64,000 nt of DNA from Sphingomonas sp. IW22 (GCF_041321155.1 NZ_JBGGWB010000001.1:1674001-1738000), one strand, 5' to 3'. Positions 16,428 through 26,418 are shown, numbered from the stretch's first letter. Translations and numbers: made by a program. The notes: a model not told the origin generated them from the letters alone.

Positions 16428-16913
16428 ATGGCCACCCTGCCCGTTGATTCGCCGCTGCCGATGGTCGCCGCCGATGTTTCGCGCGGCGTCTGTCGGCTGC
16501 TGCTGCGTCACGACCTGATGGCGATTGCCGAAGTCCCGCTGGAGGGCGGTCGCCGTGCCGACCTGATGGCGGTGGACGCAGCCGGGCGGCTGGTGATCGT
16601 CGAAATCAAGGTGTCGCGCGCCGACCTGTTGGGCGATGGCAAATGGACCGATTATCTGGCCCATTGCGACCGTTTCTACTGGGCCGTGCCGGAGGGGTTC
16701 GACACCACGCCGCTGGAGGGTGAGGCTTTCCTGCCCCAGCGCACAGGTATCATCATTGCTGATCGCTATGACGCCGCCGTGTTGCGGGAACCCGCGACGC
16801 ACCCCCTGCCCGCCCATGTCCGCAAACGCTGTACGCTGGCGCTCGCACGGCGGGCAGCGCGGCGGCTGATGGCGATGATGGACCCCGATGGTATCGCCAT
16901 CGAGGGCGGCTGA
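16428..16913 (+). CDS. mmcB: MmcB family DNA repair protein
   Basis: A 161-residue protein of the MmcB family, linked in Caulobacter to mitomycin C resistance and the SOS response. It has a restriction-endonuclease-like core: D45, then E59 and K61 in VIVEIKVSRADL, a PD-(D/E)xK arrangement. KWTDYLAHCDRFYW follows. It is probably a nuclease or nuclease-like repair factor. The ATG at 16428 follows a perfect LexA box by 11 bases, so longer upstream frames overlapping the hydrolase gene are rejected. Convergent with the ankyrin gene: its stop is adjacent to that gene's stop. Confidence 0.9.
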   Translation: MATLPVDSPLPMVAADVSRGVCRLLLRHDLMAIAEVPLEGGRRADLMAVDAAGRLVIVEIKVSRADLLGDGKWTDYLAHCDRFYWAVPEGFDTTPLEGEAFLPQRTGIIIADRYDAAVLREPATHPLPAHVRKRCTLALARRAARRLMAMMDPDGIAIEGG

Positions 16914-17531
16914 TCAGTTCAGCGTCGGCCCGGTCGAGCGGTGGGCCGCCTTTTTGGGCGCATCGGCCAGCAGCTTGGCGATGGCCGGCGAACGGGTATC
17001 GCGCTTGGCGTAATCGCGCGCCGACATTCCGGCGACGATATCGGTCTGGTCGGGATCGGCACCGGCCTTCAGCAATTGCCGCACCATTTCGAAACGCCGC
17101 ATCTGAACCGCGCGGATCAACGGCGTTTCCCCGGCGCTGTTCGACGCGTCCAGATTGGCCTTGTAGCGGATCAGGATATCGACCCCCTCGTCAAAGCCGT
17201 TGGCAACCGCGATCAGCAGCGGCGTTTCGCCGCGTGAATCGCCCAGATTGGGGTTCGCGCCCTTTTGCAGCAGGAAGCGCAGATACAGCGAATCGCTGCG
17301 CCGGGTCACGATGTGCAGCGCGCCTTCCCCGCTCACCCGGTCGCGGGCGTTGATGATCGTCTGTCCCGGTTCGCCCAGGATCTCGTTCAGCTTGGTTCCG
17401 TCGGCCTTTCGCACCGCTTCCAGAAATTTGTAGCTTTCCGAGAATTGTTGCGCCGGCGCGGTGGCCGGGACGCTCAGCGCCGCGATCGAAAGGGCGCCAA
17501 GGAAAAAGATACGAGCGGGAATACGGATCAC
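16914..17531 (-). CDS. Exported ankyrin-repeat protein
   Basis: A 205-residue protein with an N-terminal signal peptide (hydrophobic residues about 7-25, then APAQQ) followed by about four ankyrin repeats (GEGALHIVTRRSDSLYLRFLL, GETPLLIAVANGFDEGV, GETPLIRAVQMRRFEMV and a last degenerate unit). Such proteins act by protein-protein contact; this one would be periplasmic. The GTG start at 17531 has AGGAA nine bases upstream. The frame is open much further but would run through the SCO1 gene on the other strand. It diverges from that gene across 51 bases. Confidence 0.85.
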   Translation of the reverse strand: MIRIPARIFFLGALSIAALSVPATAPAQQFSESYKFLEAVRKADGTKLNEILGEPGQTIINARDRVSGEGALHIVTRRSDSLYLRFLLQKGANPNLGDSRGETPLLIAVANGFDEGVDILIRYKANLDASNSAGETPLIRAVQMRRFEMVRQLLKAGADPDQTDIVAGMSARDYAKRDTRSPAIAKLLADAPKKAAHRSTGPTLN

Positions 17532-17582
17532 GGGCAAACGTTCCTGTTGGGCGATGGCTTGCGGTTCGTTCGCTAACAGATC

Positions 17583-18203
17583 ATGGCTGGCGATGCCATG
17601 AATGAACGTGCTTTTCGCCGTGCCGTCCGCGCCGCCATGCTGTCCCTGGGGCTGGCGTTGGCTGCCTGCAACGCTGCCGGTCCTGCCGAAGCGCCCCCGC
17701 TGGAAGGCGCGCGGATCGGTGGCCCTTTCACGCTGACCGACCAGAATGGCCGTCAGGTGTCCGACCGGGACCTGGCCGGCAAATGGCGGGTGATGTATTT
17801 CGGCTATACCTTTTGCCCCGATGTCTGCCCGGTCGACATGGCCAATATCACCGCGGGCCTGAAGGCGTTTGAAAAGACCGACCCCGAACGCGCCGCACGC
17901 GTCGTGCCGGTGTTCGTGACCGTTGATCCGCAACGCGATGATCCCGCTGCGCTCAAGCAGTTCGTGTCCAATTTTCACCCGCGCACCATCGCACTGACCG
18001 GCGACCCACAGACGATTGCCGCCGTGGGCAAGGCCTTCGCCATCTATGCCGCGCGCACGGATGGGGCGACACCGGGCAGCTATCTGATGGATCACAGTCG
18101 TCAGGTTTATCTGATGGACGATCAGGGGCGCCCGATCGCGCTGGTCCCCGCCGATGAAAGCGGTCAGGCCGTGGCCGACACGCTCGACAAATGGGTGCAG
18201 TGA
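17583..18203 (+). CDS. SCO1/SenC-type copper chaperone lipoprotein
   Basis: A thioredoxin-fold protein that delivers copper to the CuA site of cytochrome oxidase. The 206-residue protein has a lipoprotein signal ending in LAAC (lipidated C29). The copper ligands are C78 and C82 (FCPDVCP) and H171 (YLMDHS). It would be anchored on the periplasmic side. A second in-frame ATG at 17598 is an equally possible start. The 3' end overlaps the YcgN-like gene by 13 bases. No cytochrome oxidase genes are in the window. Confidence 0.93.
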   Translation: MAGDAMNERAFRRAVRAAMLSLGLALAACNAAGPAEAPPLEGARIGGPFTLTDQNGRQVSDRDLAGKWRVMYFGYTFCPDVCPVDMANITAGLKAFEKTDPERAARVVPVFVTVDPQRDDPAALKQFVSNFHPRTIALTGDPQTIAAVGKAFAIYAARTDGATPGSYLMDHSRQVYLMDDQGRPIALVPADESGQAVADTLDKWVQ

Positions 18204-18640
18204 GCGAGGGTCGCTTCTGGGAGAACGTGCCGCTCGACAAGCTCGACCGCGCGCAGTGGGAGGCGTTGTGCGACGGCTGCGGCAAATGCTGCCTGCACAA
18301 GCTGGAGGATGAGGACACTGGCGAGCTGGCCGCGACAAATGTGTCGTGCCGGTTGCTCGACCGGGAAACGGCGCGTTGCAGCGATTACCGCAATCGCCGC
18401 GCCTATGTACCCGATTGCGTCCGGCTGACGGCGCGCGCGGTGCAGCGCGGCATCGCCTGGCTGCCGTCCACCTGCGCCTATCGCCTGCGCGGAGAGGGGC
18501 TGCCCCTGCCCAACTGGCATTATCTGGTTTGCGGCGATGCAGAGGCTGTTCACCGTGCGGGGGAATCGGTGCGCGGCTGGACTGTCAGTGAAGAGGATGC
18601 GGGCGATTGGGAGCATCATCTGATCGATCGCCCGCTGTGA
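18191..18640 (+). CDS. YcgN-like cysteine-cluster protein (UPF0260)
   Basis: A 149-residue protein with the CxxCxxCC cluster (C27, C30, C33, C34 in CDGCGKCC) and further cysteines at SCRLLD, RCSDY and DCVRL, typical of the YkgJ/YcgN zinc- or iron-sulfur-binding group. It has no signal peptide. The function is uncharacterised; the metal site is inferred from the cysteines. It is translationally linked to the SCO1 gene upstream and to the metallopeptidase downstream. Confidence 0.9.
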   Translation: MGAVSEGRFWENVPLDKLDRAQWEALCDGCGKCCLHKLEDEDTGELAATNVSCRLLDRETARCSDYRNRRAYVPDCVRLTARAVQRGIAWLPSTCAYRLRGEGLPLPNWHYLVCGDAEAVHRAGESVRGWTVSEEDAGDWEHHLIDRPL

Positions 18641-19311
18641 GCGGGATCGAGGTCGTCCGCCACCCCCGTGCGCGCCGGATGCGCCTGTCGGTCGATCCGG
18701 CCAGCGGCGTCGTCCGGCTGACGCTGCCGCCGCGCGGATCGAAGCGCGACGGACTTGCTTGGGCACAGAGCAAGCGCGACTGGATCGAGGCGCAGCGGGC
18801 CCGCCTGCCCACGCCCCTGCCCTTCGTGCCGGGCGCGATGATCCCCTTTGGCGACACGAAGCTGCGGCTGGATTGGGAAGCGGGCGCGCCGCGATTGCCG
18901 CGACGCGACGGCGACCGGCTGGTCAGCGGCGGGCCGGTGGAGGGGTTTTCCGCCCGCGTCGAACGCTGGCTCAAGCGTCAGGCGCTGGCGGTGCTGACCG
19001 AGGAAACCATTGCCGCTGCCGCGCGGGCCGGGGTGGTGGTAGAGCGTGTGGCGATCGGTGACCCGCGCGCGCGCTGGGGCAGCTGCTCCGCATCGGGGGC
19101 GATCCGGTATAGCTGGCGCCTGATCTTTGCCCCCCACGCCGTACTTTCATTCGTGGTCGCGCATGAAGTCGCGCACCGGCAGCACATGAATCACGGCGCG
19201 GCGTTTCACGCGCTGGAGGCCCAACTTCTCGGCCACGACCCTCGCCCGGCGATGGCGTGGCTACGCCGCCACGGCGCGGCGCTTCACTGGTTGGGGAAGC
19301 CGGGTTCCTGA
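18637..19311 (+). CDS. YgjP-like zinc metallopeptidase domain protein (DUF45)
   Basis: A 224-residue protein with the SprT/YgjP-type zinc motif HEVAH (H176, E177, H180) and a downstream HMNHGAAFH that supplies the third ligand. RWGSCS at 146-151 is the DUF45 signature. I prefer the GTG at 18637, which overlaps the YcgN stop (GTGA), over an ATG 30 bases earlier. It is predicted to be a cytoplasmic peptidase; the substrate is unknown. The 3' end overlaps the convergent PBP1A gene by 28 bases. Confidence 0.88.
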   Translation: MSGIEVVRHPRARRMRLSVDPASGVVRLTLPPRGSKRDGLAWAQSKRDWIEAQRARLPTPLPFVPGAMIPFGDTKLRLDWEAGAPRLPRRDGDRLVSGGPVEGFSARVERWLKRQALAVLTEETIAAAARAGVVVERVAIGDPRARWGSCSASGAIRYSWRLIFAPHAVLSFVVAHEVAHRQHMNHGAAFHALEAQLLGHDPRPAMAWLRRHGAALHWLGKPGS

Positions 19312-21434
19312 TATTCGCGCGGCGGCGGTCGTCGCGGTTCGCGATAGGGTGAGGGTCGGCGTTCCTCCACCGGGCGGCGGTCCTGCGGCGCGCGGCCCAA
19401 CGCGCGGTCGATCCATTCGCGGTCCAGCCGCTCGTTGGCGCGACCTTCCTCCGGCAACGGCGGGGCGAAATCGTCGCCCTCCTCACCGGGAACCACATAA
19501 TCCTCCTGTCCCGGCACGGGCGCCGGTTCCAGCGGATAGCCGTCGGGGCCGACAAACGCGCCATTATCGGGTTCGCCGAAATAGCTCTCGTCATCGGGTT
19601 CGACCTGCCATTCGGGCAGGGTCACCTGCGTTTCGAACTGTTCGACGGGGCGCTTGGCGACCGCCACCTTCATGAAATCGGCAAAGGCCTGGGCAGGCGC
19701 GCGGCCGCCCTGCAAGCCGCCGACGGCGCGGGCATCGTCGCGGCCCATCCACACGCCGGTGGTGAGACCGCTGGAAAAGCCCATGAACCACCCGTCCTTG
19801 TTCGAGCTGGTGGTGCCGGTCTTGCCCGCGACCGGCCGCCCGATCTGTGCTGCGCGGCCGGTGCCGGTGGCAACTGCCGATTGCAGCAGGTCGGTCATCT
19901 GCGCCGCGACAAAGGGCGCGACCAGCACGCGAGAGGTATCGACCTCATGTGCATAGATGACCTGTCCGTTCGCGGTGACGCGAGTGATGCCATAGGGGGT
20001 GACCGCAACGCCGCGATTGGCGACGCTGGCATAGGCGCGGGTCATGTCGATCAGGCGGACATTGCTGGTGCCCAGTACCATCGCCGGTTGGGTGTTGACG
20101 GGCGTGGTGATGCCCATGCGACGGGCCATGTCCGCGACCGCGCCAAAGCCGACCTGCTGGCCCAGCTTGGCCGCGACGGTATTGACCGAATAGGCAAAGG
20201 CGGAGCGCAGATCCATCGCCCCCGCAAAGCGGCCTGAACTGTTGCGCGGGCTCCACCCGTTGATGTTGACGGGTTCATCGACGACCTGGTCGTCGGGCCG
20301 TGCCCCCGCCTCCAGCGCGGCGAGATAGACGAACAGCTTGAAGGCCGAGCCCGGCTGGCGGGTCGCCTGCGTCGCGCGGTTATAGTTGGAGGTGACGTAG
20401 TCCTTGCCGCCCACCATCGCGCGCACGGCGCCGTCGCGGTCCAGCGCGACCAGCGCGCCTTGCGTGCCCGCCGGGGCATGGGCGCTGATCGCCCGGTCGC
20501 CCGCGGCCTGCATCGACAGGTCCAACGTCGTCCACACGTCCAGCGGCGCCTGCGTCTCGTCGATCAGCATTTCCAGCTGCGGCAACGCCCAGTCGGTAAA
20601 ATAGCGCACGCTGTTCTGGCGCGGTTCGGGAGCCATCTGGACCTGGGTCGGTTCGGCGGCGGCAGCCTCGCCCGCGCTGATCGCGCCCGTTTCGACCATC
20701 AGGTCGAGGACGACGCCCGCACGCCCCACGGCGGCTTCGGCATCGGCGGTCGGCGAATAGCGACTGGGCGCCTTGACCAGCCCGGCAATTACCGCTGCTT
20801 CGGACAGCGACAGGTTGGTCGCGGGATGCTGGAAGAAGCGCCGCGACGCTGCGTCGACGCCGTACGCGCCCCCGCCGAAATAGACCTTGTTCAGGTAAAG
20901 TTCGAGGATCTGATCCTTCGAGAATTTCTGCTCGATCGCCAGTGCCAGAATGACTTCGCGCAGCTTGCGGCCGAAATCATATTTGTTCGAAAGAAAGACG
21001 GTGCGCGCGACCTGTTGCGTGATGGTGGACGCACCCTGAAGCCGCCGCCCGGTGCCGCGATTGTCGAAGGCGTTCTTGACCGACCGCGCAATGCCGATCG
21101 GATCGACGCCCCAATGCGATCGGAACCGCCGATCCTCCACCGACACCATCGCCTGACGCATCGCCAGCGGGATATTGCGATAGGGTATCCATTCGCCATA
21201 GCTCGGCCCCAGCGACACGATCACGGTACCGTCGGCGGCATGCACGCGGATCATCTGGCCGTTGGGTGACGATTTCAGCTCATCGAAGCTGGGGAGCGAC
21301 GTGCGCGCGGTATAGACGGCGATCAGCAGCGCGATTGCGGCAATCAGCGCGGCGGCTGCGCCGGTGATCAGCGTCCATGTGGCGATACGGCGCCAGCGCG
21401 GGGTCTGTGGCTTGCGGGGCTTTGAGGGCGGCAT
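19284..21434 (-). CDS. Penicillin-binding protein 1A (bifunctional transglycosylase/transpeptidase)
   Basis: A class A PBP that polymerises and cross-links peptidoglycan. The 716-residue protein has a cytoplasmic basic start, one transmembrane helix (about 20-42), a GT51 domain with catalytic E100 in VEDRRF, and a transpeptidase domain. The latter shows S363xxK366 (QPGSAFK), SVN (416-418) and KTGT (538-541). The C-terminal 100 residues form an acidic then Pro/Arg-rich tail (about 615-716), possibly a contact region. It has no OB insert of the E. coli PBP1a size. Confidence 0.95.
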   Translation of the reverse strand: MPPSKPRKPQTPRWRRIATWTLITGAAAALIAAIALLIAVYTARTSLPSFDELKSSPNGQMIRVHAADGTVIVSLGPSYGEWIPYRNIPLAMRQAMVSVEDRRFRSHWGVDPIGIARSVKNAFDNRGTGRRLQGASTITQQVARTVFLSNKYDFGRKLREVILALAIEQKFSKDQILELYLNKVYFGGGAYGVDAASRRFFQHPATNLSLSEAAVIAGLVKAPSRYSPTADAEAAVGRAGVVLDLMVETGAISAGEAAAAEPTQVQMAPEPRQNSVRYFTDWALPQLEMLIDETQAPLDVWTTLDLSMQAAGDRAISAHAPAGTQGALVALDRDGAVRAMVGGKDYVTSNYNRATQATRQPGSAFKLFVYLAALEAGARPDDQVVDEPVNINGWSPRNSSGRFAGAMDLRSAFAYSVNTVAAKLGQQVGFGAVADMARRMGITTPVNTQPAMVLGTSNVRLIDMTRAYASVANRGVAVTPYGITRVTANGQVIYAHEVDTSRVLVAPFVAAQMTDLLQSAVATGTGRAAQIGRPVAGKTGTTSSNKDGWFMGFSSGLTTGVWMGRDDARAVGGLQGGRAPAQAFADFMKVAVAKRPVEQFETQVTLPEWQVEPDDESYFGEPDNGAFVGPDGYPLEPAPVPGQEDYVVPGEEGDDFAPPLPEEGRANERLDREWIDRALGRAPQDRRPVEERRPSPYREPRRPPPREYQEPGFPNQ

Positions 21435-21496
21435 CGCTTATTGCGATTAAGCAGGTGGGGGCAGGGGCACAAGCGCCGCCTGCCTGATCGTGCCTG

Positions 21497-21898
21497 TCAG
21501 CCGGCTGAACGCGCTTTGAAATCCAGTGCGACCGAATTCATGCAGAATCGCAGGCCCGTGGGCGGCGGCCCGTCGGGAAATACATGGCCCAGGTGCCCGT
21601 CGCACACCGCGCAGCGCGTTTCGACGCGGCGCATGCCATGGGTCAGATCCTCGTGATTGGTAACGGCTTCTTCGGACAGGGGCCGGGTAAAGCTGGGCCA
21701 GCCAGAGCCGGAATCATATTTGTCGTCGCTGTCGAACAGCGGGTTGCCGCATCCGGCACAGCGGTAGATGCCGTCAGCCTTGTTGTCGGTGAAATGGCCG
21801 GAAAAGGCGCGCTCGGTCCCGGCTTCACGCAGTACGTGATACTGGACCGGGGTCAGGCGGCGGCGCCATTCCGATTCGGGCAGGTCGAGCTTTTCCAT
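21497..21898 (-). CDS. msrB: Peptide-methionine (R)-S-oxide reductase MsrB
   Basis: MsrB reduces the R epimer of methionine sulfoxide in proteins. The 133-residue protein, started at the ATG at 21898 (MEKLDLPE), has zinc cysteines C47/C50 and C96/C99. Catalytic C119 lies in RFCMNS, and the GWPSF and HLGHVF signatures are present. There is no signal peptide, so it is cytoplasmic, in contrast to the exported MsrA at 39 kb. A longer frame upstream runs into the methyltransferase gap and lacks family similarity. Confidence 0.96.
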   Translation of the reverse strand: MEKLDLPESEWRRRLTPVQYHVLREAGTERAFSGHFTDNKADGIYRCAGCGNPLFDSDDKYDSGSGWPSFTRPLSEEAVTNHEDLTHGMRRVETRCAVCDGHLGHVFPDGPPPTGLRFCMNSVALDFKARSAG

Positions 21899-21947
21899 GA
21901 CCCGAATGTGTGGAGGCGCACCGCCGCCGTCAATTGCGCGTGGGCGC

Positions 21948-22586
21948 TTAATCCTGCGCGGGCGCGGCGGGGCCCTGTTCCGCCCAGTAAAGATGCGCGG
22001 GGGGTACGTTCCACCATTCCAGCGCATGATCGATCTGATTGAAACGCGGGCTCAGGAATTCCTTCACCTTAGGCGAGAACTGGTAGACCAGGAACGCGCC
22101 GCCCGGCCGGATGACCTTTGCCGTCGCATCGGCGATGGCATCGCCCACACCTGCGGGCAGGGTGGAGAAGGGCAGGCCCGACAGCACGTAATCGGCATGG
22201 AGAAAGCCGTGGTCCGCGACGATCTGGCATACATCGGCGGCCGACCCATGGACGACGCGCATCCGGTCATCGCGGATCGTCTGGCGCAGATAGCGGACGA
22301 AATCGACATTGGTGTCGATCGCCAGATAGATGCCGTCCGGACCCAGCGCATCGAGAATGGCCCGGCTGAACGTGCCGACGCCCGGCCCATATTCGACAAA
22401 CAGCTTGGTGTTCGCCCAATCGACCCGGCCCAGCATCCGCTGAATCAGCTTGTTCGAGGACGGCACGATCGAGCCGACCATCACCGGATGCTTGATGAAC
22501 CCCTTGAGGAACATGCCCCAGGGCGAAGGTACGCCATGCGGGCGGCGGGCAGCGCGGCGGGATTGCGTCGTCGAGATCGGGGTCAT
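21948..22586 (-). CDS. Class I SAM-dependent methyltransferase (PmtA-like)
   Basis: A 212-residue methyltransferase with motif I VEYGPGVGTFSRAIL (64-78), the acidic end of strand 2 at D91 (YLAIDTN), and LSGLPFSTLP as motif IV. The N-terminal WGMFLKGFIKHPVMVGSIVPSS resembles the Rhodobacter-type phosphatidylethanolamine N-methyltransferase PmtA and related rRNA dimethylases. Phospholipid methylation is therefore the best guess but is not proven. The arginine-rich first 15 residues may be a membrane-surface anchor. Confidence 0.75.
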   Translation of the reverse strand: MTPISTTQSRRAARRPHGVPSPWGMFLKGFIKHPVMVGSIVPSSNKLIQRMLGRVDWANTKLFVEYGPGVGTFSRAILDALGPDGIYLAIDTNVDFVRYLRQTIRDDRMRVVHGSAADVCQIVADHGFLHADYVLSGLPFSTLPAGVGDAIADATAKVIRPGGAFLVYQFSPKVKEFLSPRFNQIDHALEWWNVPPAHLYWAEQGPAAPAQD

Positions 22587-22736
22587 CGGCTACTCATGCT
22601 GGAAATCGGCGCGACCATGGCGTGTCATGACGGCGTCGTAAAGTTGTAACGAGCGGCTGGTGCGCCCGGTTGCACGTCCAGCCGAGCGAAGCAACGGGCA
22701 AGGAGCGCTTTTCATCGCATCCGCACGGGCGTAGCC

Positions 22737-24029
22737 ATGTCGCCAATGGCCCGACCCGACCGCCAGTTCCTATTGCTGTTCGCCGTGATGCTGGTGATCG
22801 CGGCGGGCAATACGGCGCTGCAATCGGTGCTGCCGGCGCTGGGCCGGTCGCTGGGGGTTGCTGATACGGCGGTGGCGGCGGCCTTTTCTGTGTCGGCGCT
22901 CCTGTGGGTTCTGGCTGCCCCATTCTGGGCCAATCGGTCGGATCGCCGGGGCCGCCGGGCCATGGTGCTGTTGGGCATTGCCGGGTTCACCGCATCGGTC
23001 TTGTTGTGCGGTATATTCCTGATGGCAGGCATCAATGGCTGGATTTCCGCCGGTGCCGCCTTTGTCGCGTTCATCGGCGCGCGCATGTTGTACGGCGGAT
23101 TCGGCGCCGCCGCCCCGCCCGCCGTGCAGGCGATGGTCGCGGGCAGCACGGGGCCGGAGGATCGCACGCGTATGCTGGCGCTGATCGGCTCTGCCTTTGG
23201 ACTGGGGACCATCATCGGCCCGGCGCTGGCGCCTTATCTGGTGCTTGGCCGTTTTGCGGGCGTTGAGGTGGGCCTGGCGGGCCCGGCGTTCGTCTTTGCC
23301 GCCATTGGCCTAGTCACCGGGATCGCGGCGGCGCGAATGTTGCCCGCTGATGTCGTGCCGGGCGAAAGCCATGGTGCGGCGCAAAGCTATCCTTCGGTCG
23401 GTGGACAGGCTTCCGGCGCGGCGGTGGTCGCGGCGACCAGTTCGGGCGGCCAGCGCGTCGGTTATCTCGACCCGCGCATACGCGCGTGGATGATCGTCGG
23501 GCTGGTAATGGGCCATGCACAGGCAATGATCGGCCAGACGATGGGCTTTCTGGTGATCGACCGGCTGGCGCTGCCCCCGGCAGAAGCCCTTGGGCCGACG
23601 GGTATCGTGCTGATGGTGGGGGCAGGGGCCGCGTTACTGGTGCAATGGGGGCTGATCCCGATCCTGAACCTGTCGCCCCGCGCGCTGGCGCTGGGCGGAT
23701 GCGCGCTGGCCGCGCTGGGCTGTGCGGCGACGGGCGTGGCGACGACGCTTTACGGCATCACCATGGGCTATGGCCTGGCCGCGATGGGGTTCGGGTTCCT
23801 GCGGCCGGGATTCACTGCCGGTGCCTCGCTGGCGGTCGGGCCGGAATCGCAGGGAGCGGTCGCTGGCAAGGTGACGGCGGTGAACGGCGCGGCCTTTGTC
23901 CTCGGCCCGTCGATCGGGGTGGCGATGTATGAGGCATGGCGGCCGCTTCCCTATTGGGTCGCGGCCGCCGCCTTGCTGCTGTTGCTGGGCTATGCGTGGC
24001 GCAGGCTGGCAGCCGCGCTGCGCCCCTAG
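22737..24029 (+). CDS. Major facilitator superfamily transporter
   Basis: A 430-residue protein with about 12 hydrophobic segments and the MFS loop motif ANRSDRRGRRAMV after helix 2. Cytoplasmic charge is concentrated there, and a central hydrophilic loop (about 205-245) is Ser/Gly-rich. It resembles drug/H+ antiporters of the TCR/Tet type. No neighbouring gene suggests a substrate. Its stop overlaps the stop of the convergent CDC48-type gene by 4 bases. Confidence 0.88.
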   Translation: MSPMARPDRQFLLLFAVMLVIAAGNTALQSVLPALGRSLGVADTAVAAAFSVSALLWVLAAPFWANRSDRRGRRAMVLLGIAGFTASVLLCGIFLMAGINGWISAGAAFVAFIGARMLYGGFGAAAPPAVQAMVAGSTGPEDRTRMLALIGSAFGLGTIIGPALAPYLVLGRFAGVEVGLAGPAFVFAAIGLVTGIAAARMLPADVVPGESHGAAQSYPSVGGQASGAAVVAATSSGGQRVGYLDPRIRAWMIVGLVMGHAQAMIGQTMGFLVIDRLALPPAEALGPTGIVLMVGAGAALLVQWGLIPILNLSPRALALGGCALAALGCAATGVATTLYGITMGYGLAAMGFGFLRPGFTAGASLAVGPESQGAVAGKVTAVNGAAFVLGPSIGVAMYEAWRPLPYWVAAAALLLLLGYAWRRLAAALRP

Positions 24030-26314
24030 CCCTTGGGGCCGCGTGGTTCGAGCATCCCCGGCGCAATGAAGCCGATCGGCTGAAGCGCCACGGCATCCTG
24101 TTTCAGGCGGGCGGCCATGTGCTCATATTCCTGCTCCATCTCGGCCGTGACGGTGGCGCGCGAATCGGCAAAGGCCGCTTCGAAATGGCGCATCGTCACC
24201 TCGCTGGCCTCCAGCGTCTCTCGCAATGCGATCAGGCCCGCACGGCGCACCACATCCTCCAGATCGGCGCCGGTAAAGCGCACCGCCCGGTCGGCTATGG
24301 CCGACAGGTCGACATCGTCAGCCAGCGGCATGCGCTTGGTCTGGATCTCCAGAATGCGCAGCCGCCCCTCCGCATTGGGGACGGGGACATAGACCAGTTC
24401 GTCGAATCGACCGGGGCGCAACAACGCCGGGTCGATCAGATTGGGGCGATTGGTCGCGCCGATCACCACCACCGACTGAAGCTCCTCCAGCCCGTCCATT
24501 TCGGCCAGAATGGTGTTGACCACCCGTTCGGTCACTTGCGGCTCACCCATACCGCCGCCGCGTGCAGGCACCAGGCTATCGAGTTCGTCGATGAAGATGA
24601 CGCAGGGCGCCACCTGTCGCGCGCGTGAGAACAGGCGGGCGATTTGCTGCTCGCTCTCCCCATACCATTTGGACAGCAGGTCGGACGATTTGGTGGCGAT
24701 GAAATTCGCCTCCGCTTCGCGCGCGACTGCCTTGGCCAGCAGCGTCTTGCCCGTGCCCGGCGGGCCATAGAGCAGGAAACCGCGCGCAGGCCTGATCCCC
24801 ATGCGCCGGAACGACATGGGAGAGCGCATCGGCAGTTCGACACCCTCCTTCAGCCGCATCTGCGCGTCGTCCAGCCCGCCGATATCGTCCCAGCGGACCT
24901 GCGGCACCTGAACCATCACTTCGCGCATCGCCGATGGCTGAACGCGCTTCAGCGCCTCAACGAAATCGGCGCGCGTGACCGACAGATTGTCCAGCGCCTC
25001 TGGCGGGATCGTCTGTTCGGACAGGTTCAGCTTGGGCATGATGCGGCGCACCGCGTCGATCGCGGCTTCGCGGGCAAGCGCCGCCAGATCGGCGCCGACA
25101 AAGCCATAAGTGGTGCGCGACAATTCGTTCAGGTCCACATCCTCGGCAATCGGCATGCCGCGGGTATGGATGCCCAGAATCTCGCGCCGCCCGCGTTCGT
25201 CAGGAACGCCGACGATGATCTCGCGGTCGAAACGGCCGGGTCGGCGCAGCGCCTCATCCAGTGCTTCGGGGCGGTTGGTGGCGGCGATGACGACAAGATT
25301 GGCGCGTGCCTCCAATCCGTCCATCAGCGTCAGCAACTGGGCGACCAGCCGCTTTTCGGCCTCACCCTGCACGCGGTCACGGCGGGGAGCGATCGAATCG
25401 ATTTCGTCGATGAAGACGATGGACGGCGCGGCACGCGTCGCGTCCTCGAACACTTCACGCAGGCGCTTTTCGGACTCGCCATAGGCCGAACCCATGATCT
25501 CCGGCCCGTTGATCAGGAAGAACTCCGCGTCGGATTCATTCGCGACGGCGCGCGCAAGTCTCGTCTTGCCGGTGCCGGGCGGGCCATGCAGCAACACGCC
25601 CTTGGGCGGATCGACGCCCAGCCGCTGGAACAGTTCGGGATAGCGCAACGGCAACTCGACCATCTCGCGCAGCTGGTCGATCGTTTGATGCATGCCGCCG
25701 ATATCGTCATAGGTGACGTCGGCGCGCCGCGATTCCTTTGGCTCTTCATAATCGGGCCGCAGCTCGATCTCGGTATTCTCGTCGATATGGACGATGCCTC
25801 GCGGGGTGGTCGAAATGACCGCCAGCCGGATTTCCTGCAGCGCATAGGCGGGCGCGCGCAGATGCTGCGCCACGCTGGCGGGGATGTTCGATACGCGCTG
25901 CTGGCCGACGGTGGAAACCGTGTCCCCCTGCGTCAGCGGACGGCCCAGAAAGGTGCGCTTCAAAGCCTGTGCCGACCCCTGAAGCCGCAGGTTATGCGAA
26001 GCGGGGGCAAAGACGACGCGCGTGGCAGGCTTGGATTCGGCGGCGCGGACCTCGACGAAATCGCCCGACCCGGCGCCCGCATTGGCGCGCTGAAGCCCGT
26101 CGATCCGGATGATCTCCAGCCCCTCATCCTCGGGATAGGGCATGACTGCGCGCGCCGGGGTCGACCGCTTGCCGACGATTTCGATGACGTCACCCTCGGT
26201 GATGCCCAGCGCGCCCAGTATCGCGCGTGGGACATGCGCGACCCCGCGACCGCTGTCTTCCGGCCGCGCATTGGCGACTTGTAGCTTTCTTGAGCGGGTT
26301 TCTTCGTCGGCCAT
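24026..26314 (-). CDS. CDC48/VAT-type double AAA+ ATPase
   Basis: A 762-residue unfoldase-type ATPase with the layout of archaeal VAT and eukaryotic p97: a double-psi barrel N domain (about 10-190) and two AAA rings. D1 has Walker A GPPGTGKT (244-251) and Walker B FIDEID (301-306). D2 has Walker A at 517-524, Walker B IFIDELD (573-579) and the pore segment LSKWYGESE (547-555). The ATG at 26314 has GAGGG five bases upstream; an ATG 27 bases earlier lacks one. It would extract or unfold proteins in the cytoplasm. Client and partner protease are unknown. Confidence 0.93.
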   Translation of the reverse strand: MADEETRSRKLQVANARPEDSGRGVAHVPRAILGALGITEGDVIEIVGKRSTPARAVMPYPEDEGLEIIRIDGLQRANAGAGSGDFVEVRAAESKPATRVVFAPASHNLRLQGSAQALKRTFLGRPLTQGDTVSTVGQQRVSNIPASVAQHLRAPAYALQEIRLAVISTTPRGIVHIDENTEIELRPDYEEPKESRRADVTYDDIGGMHQTIDQLREMVELPLRYPELFQRLGVDPPKGVLLHGPPGTGKTRLARAVANESDAEFFLINGPEIMGSAYGESEKRLREVFEDATRAAPSIVFIDEIDSIAPRRDRVQGEAEKRLVAQLLTLMDGLEARANLVVIAATNRPEALDEALRRPGRFDREIIVGVPDERGRREILGIHTRGMPIAEDVDLNELSRTTYGFVGADLAALAREAAIDAVRRIMPKLNLSEQTIPPEALDNLSVTRADFVEALKRVQPSAMREVMVQVPQVRWDDIGGLDDAQMRLKEGVELPMRSPMSFRRMGIRPARGFLLYGPPGTGKTLLAKAVAREAEANFIATKSSDLLSKWYGESEQQIARLFSRARQVAPCVIFIDELDSLVPARGGGMGEPQVTERVVNTILAEMDGLEELQSVVVIGATNRPNLIDPALLRPGRFDELVYVPVPNAEGRLRILEIQTKRMPLADDVDLSAIADRAVRFTGADLEDVVRRAGLIALRETLEASEVTMRHFEAAFADSRATVTAEMEQEYEHMAARLKQDAVALQPIGFIAPGMLEPRGPKG

Positions 26315-26418
26315 CAATCCCTCATCCTCGTGTCGCGCCATCGTTTCGGGGCACGAAGCGCGCGAGATAGGGATCGGGTTGCATCGACGCGAGTGGCGCA
26401 CATGCTGGTTGCGCTAAC

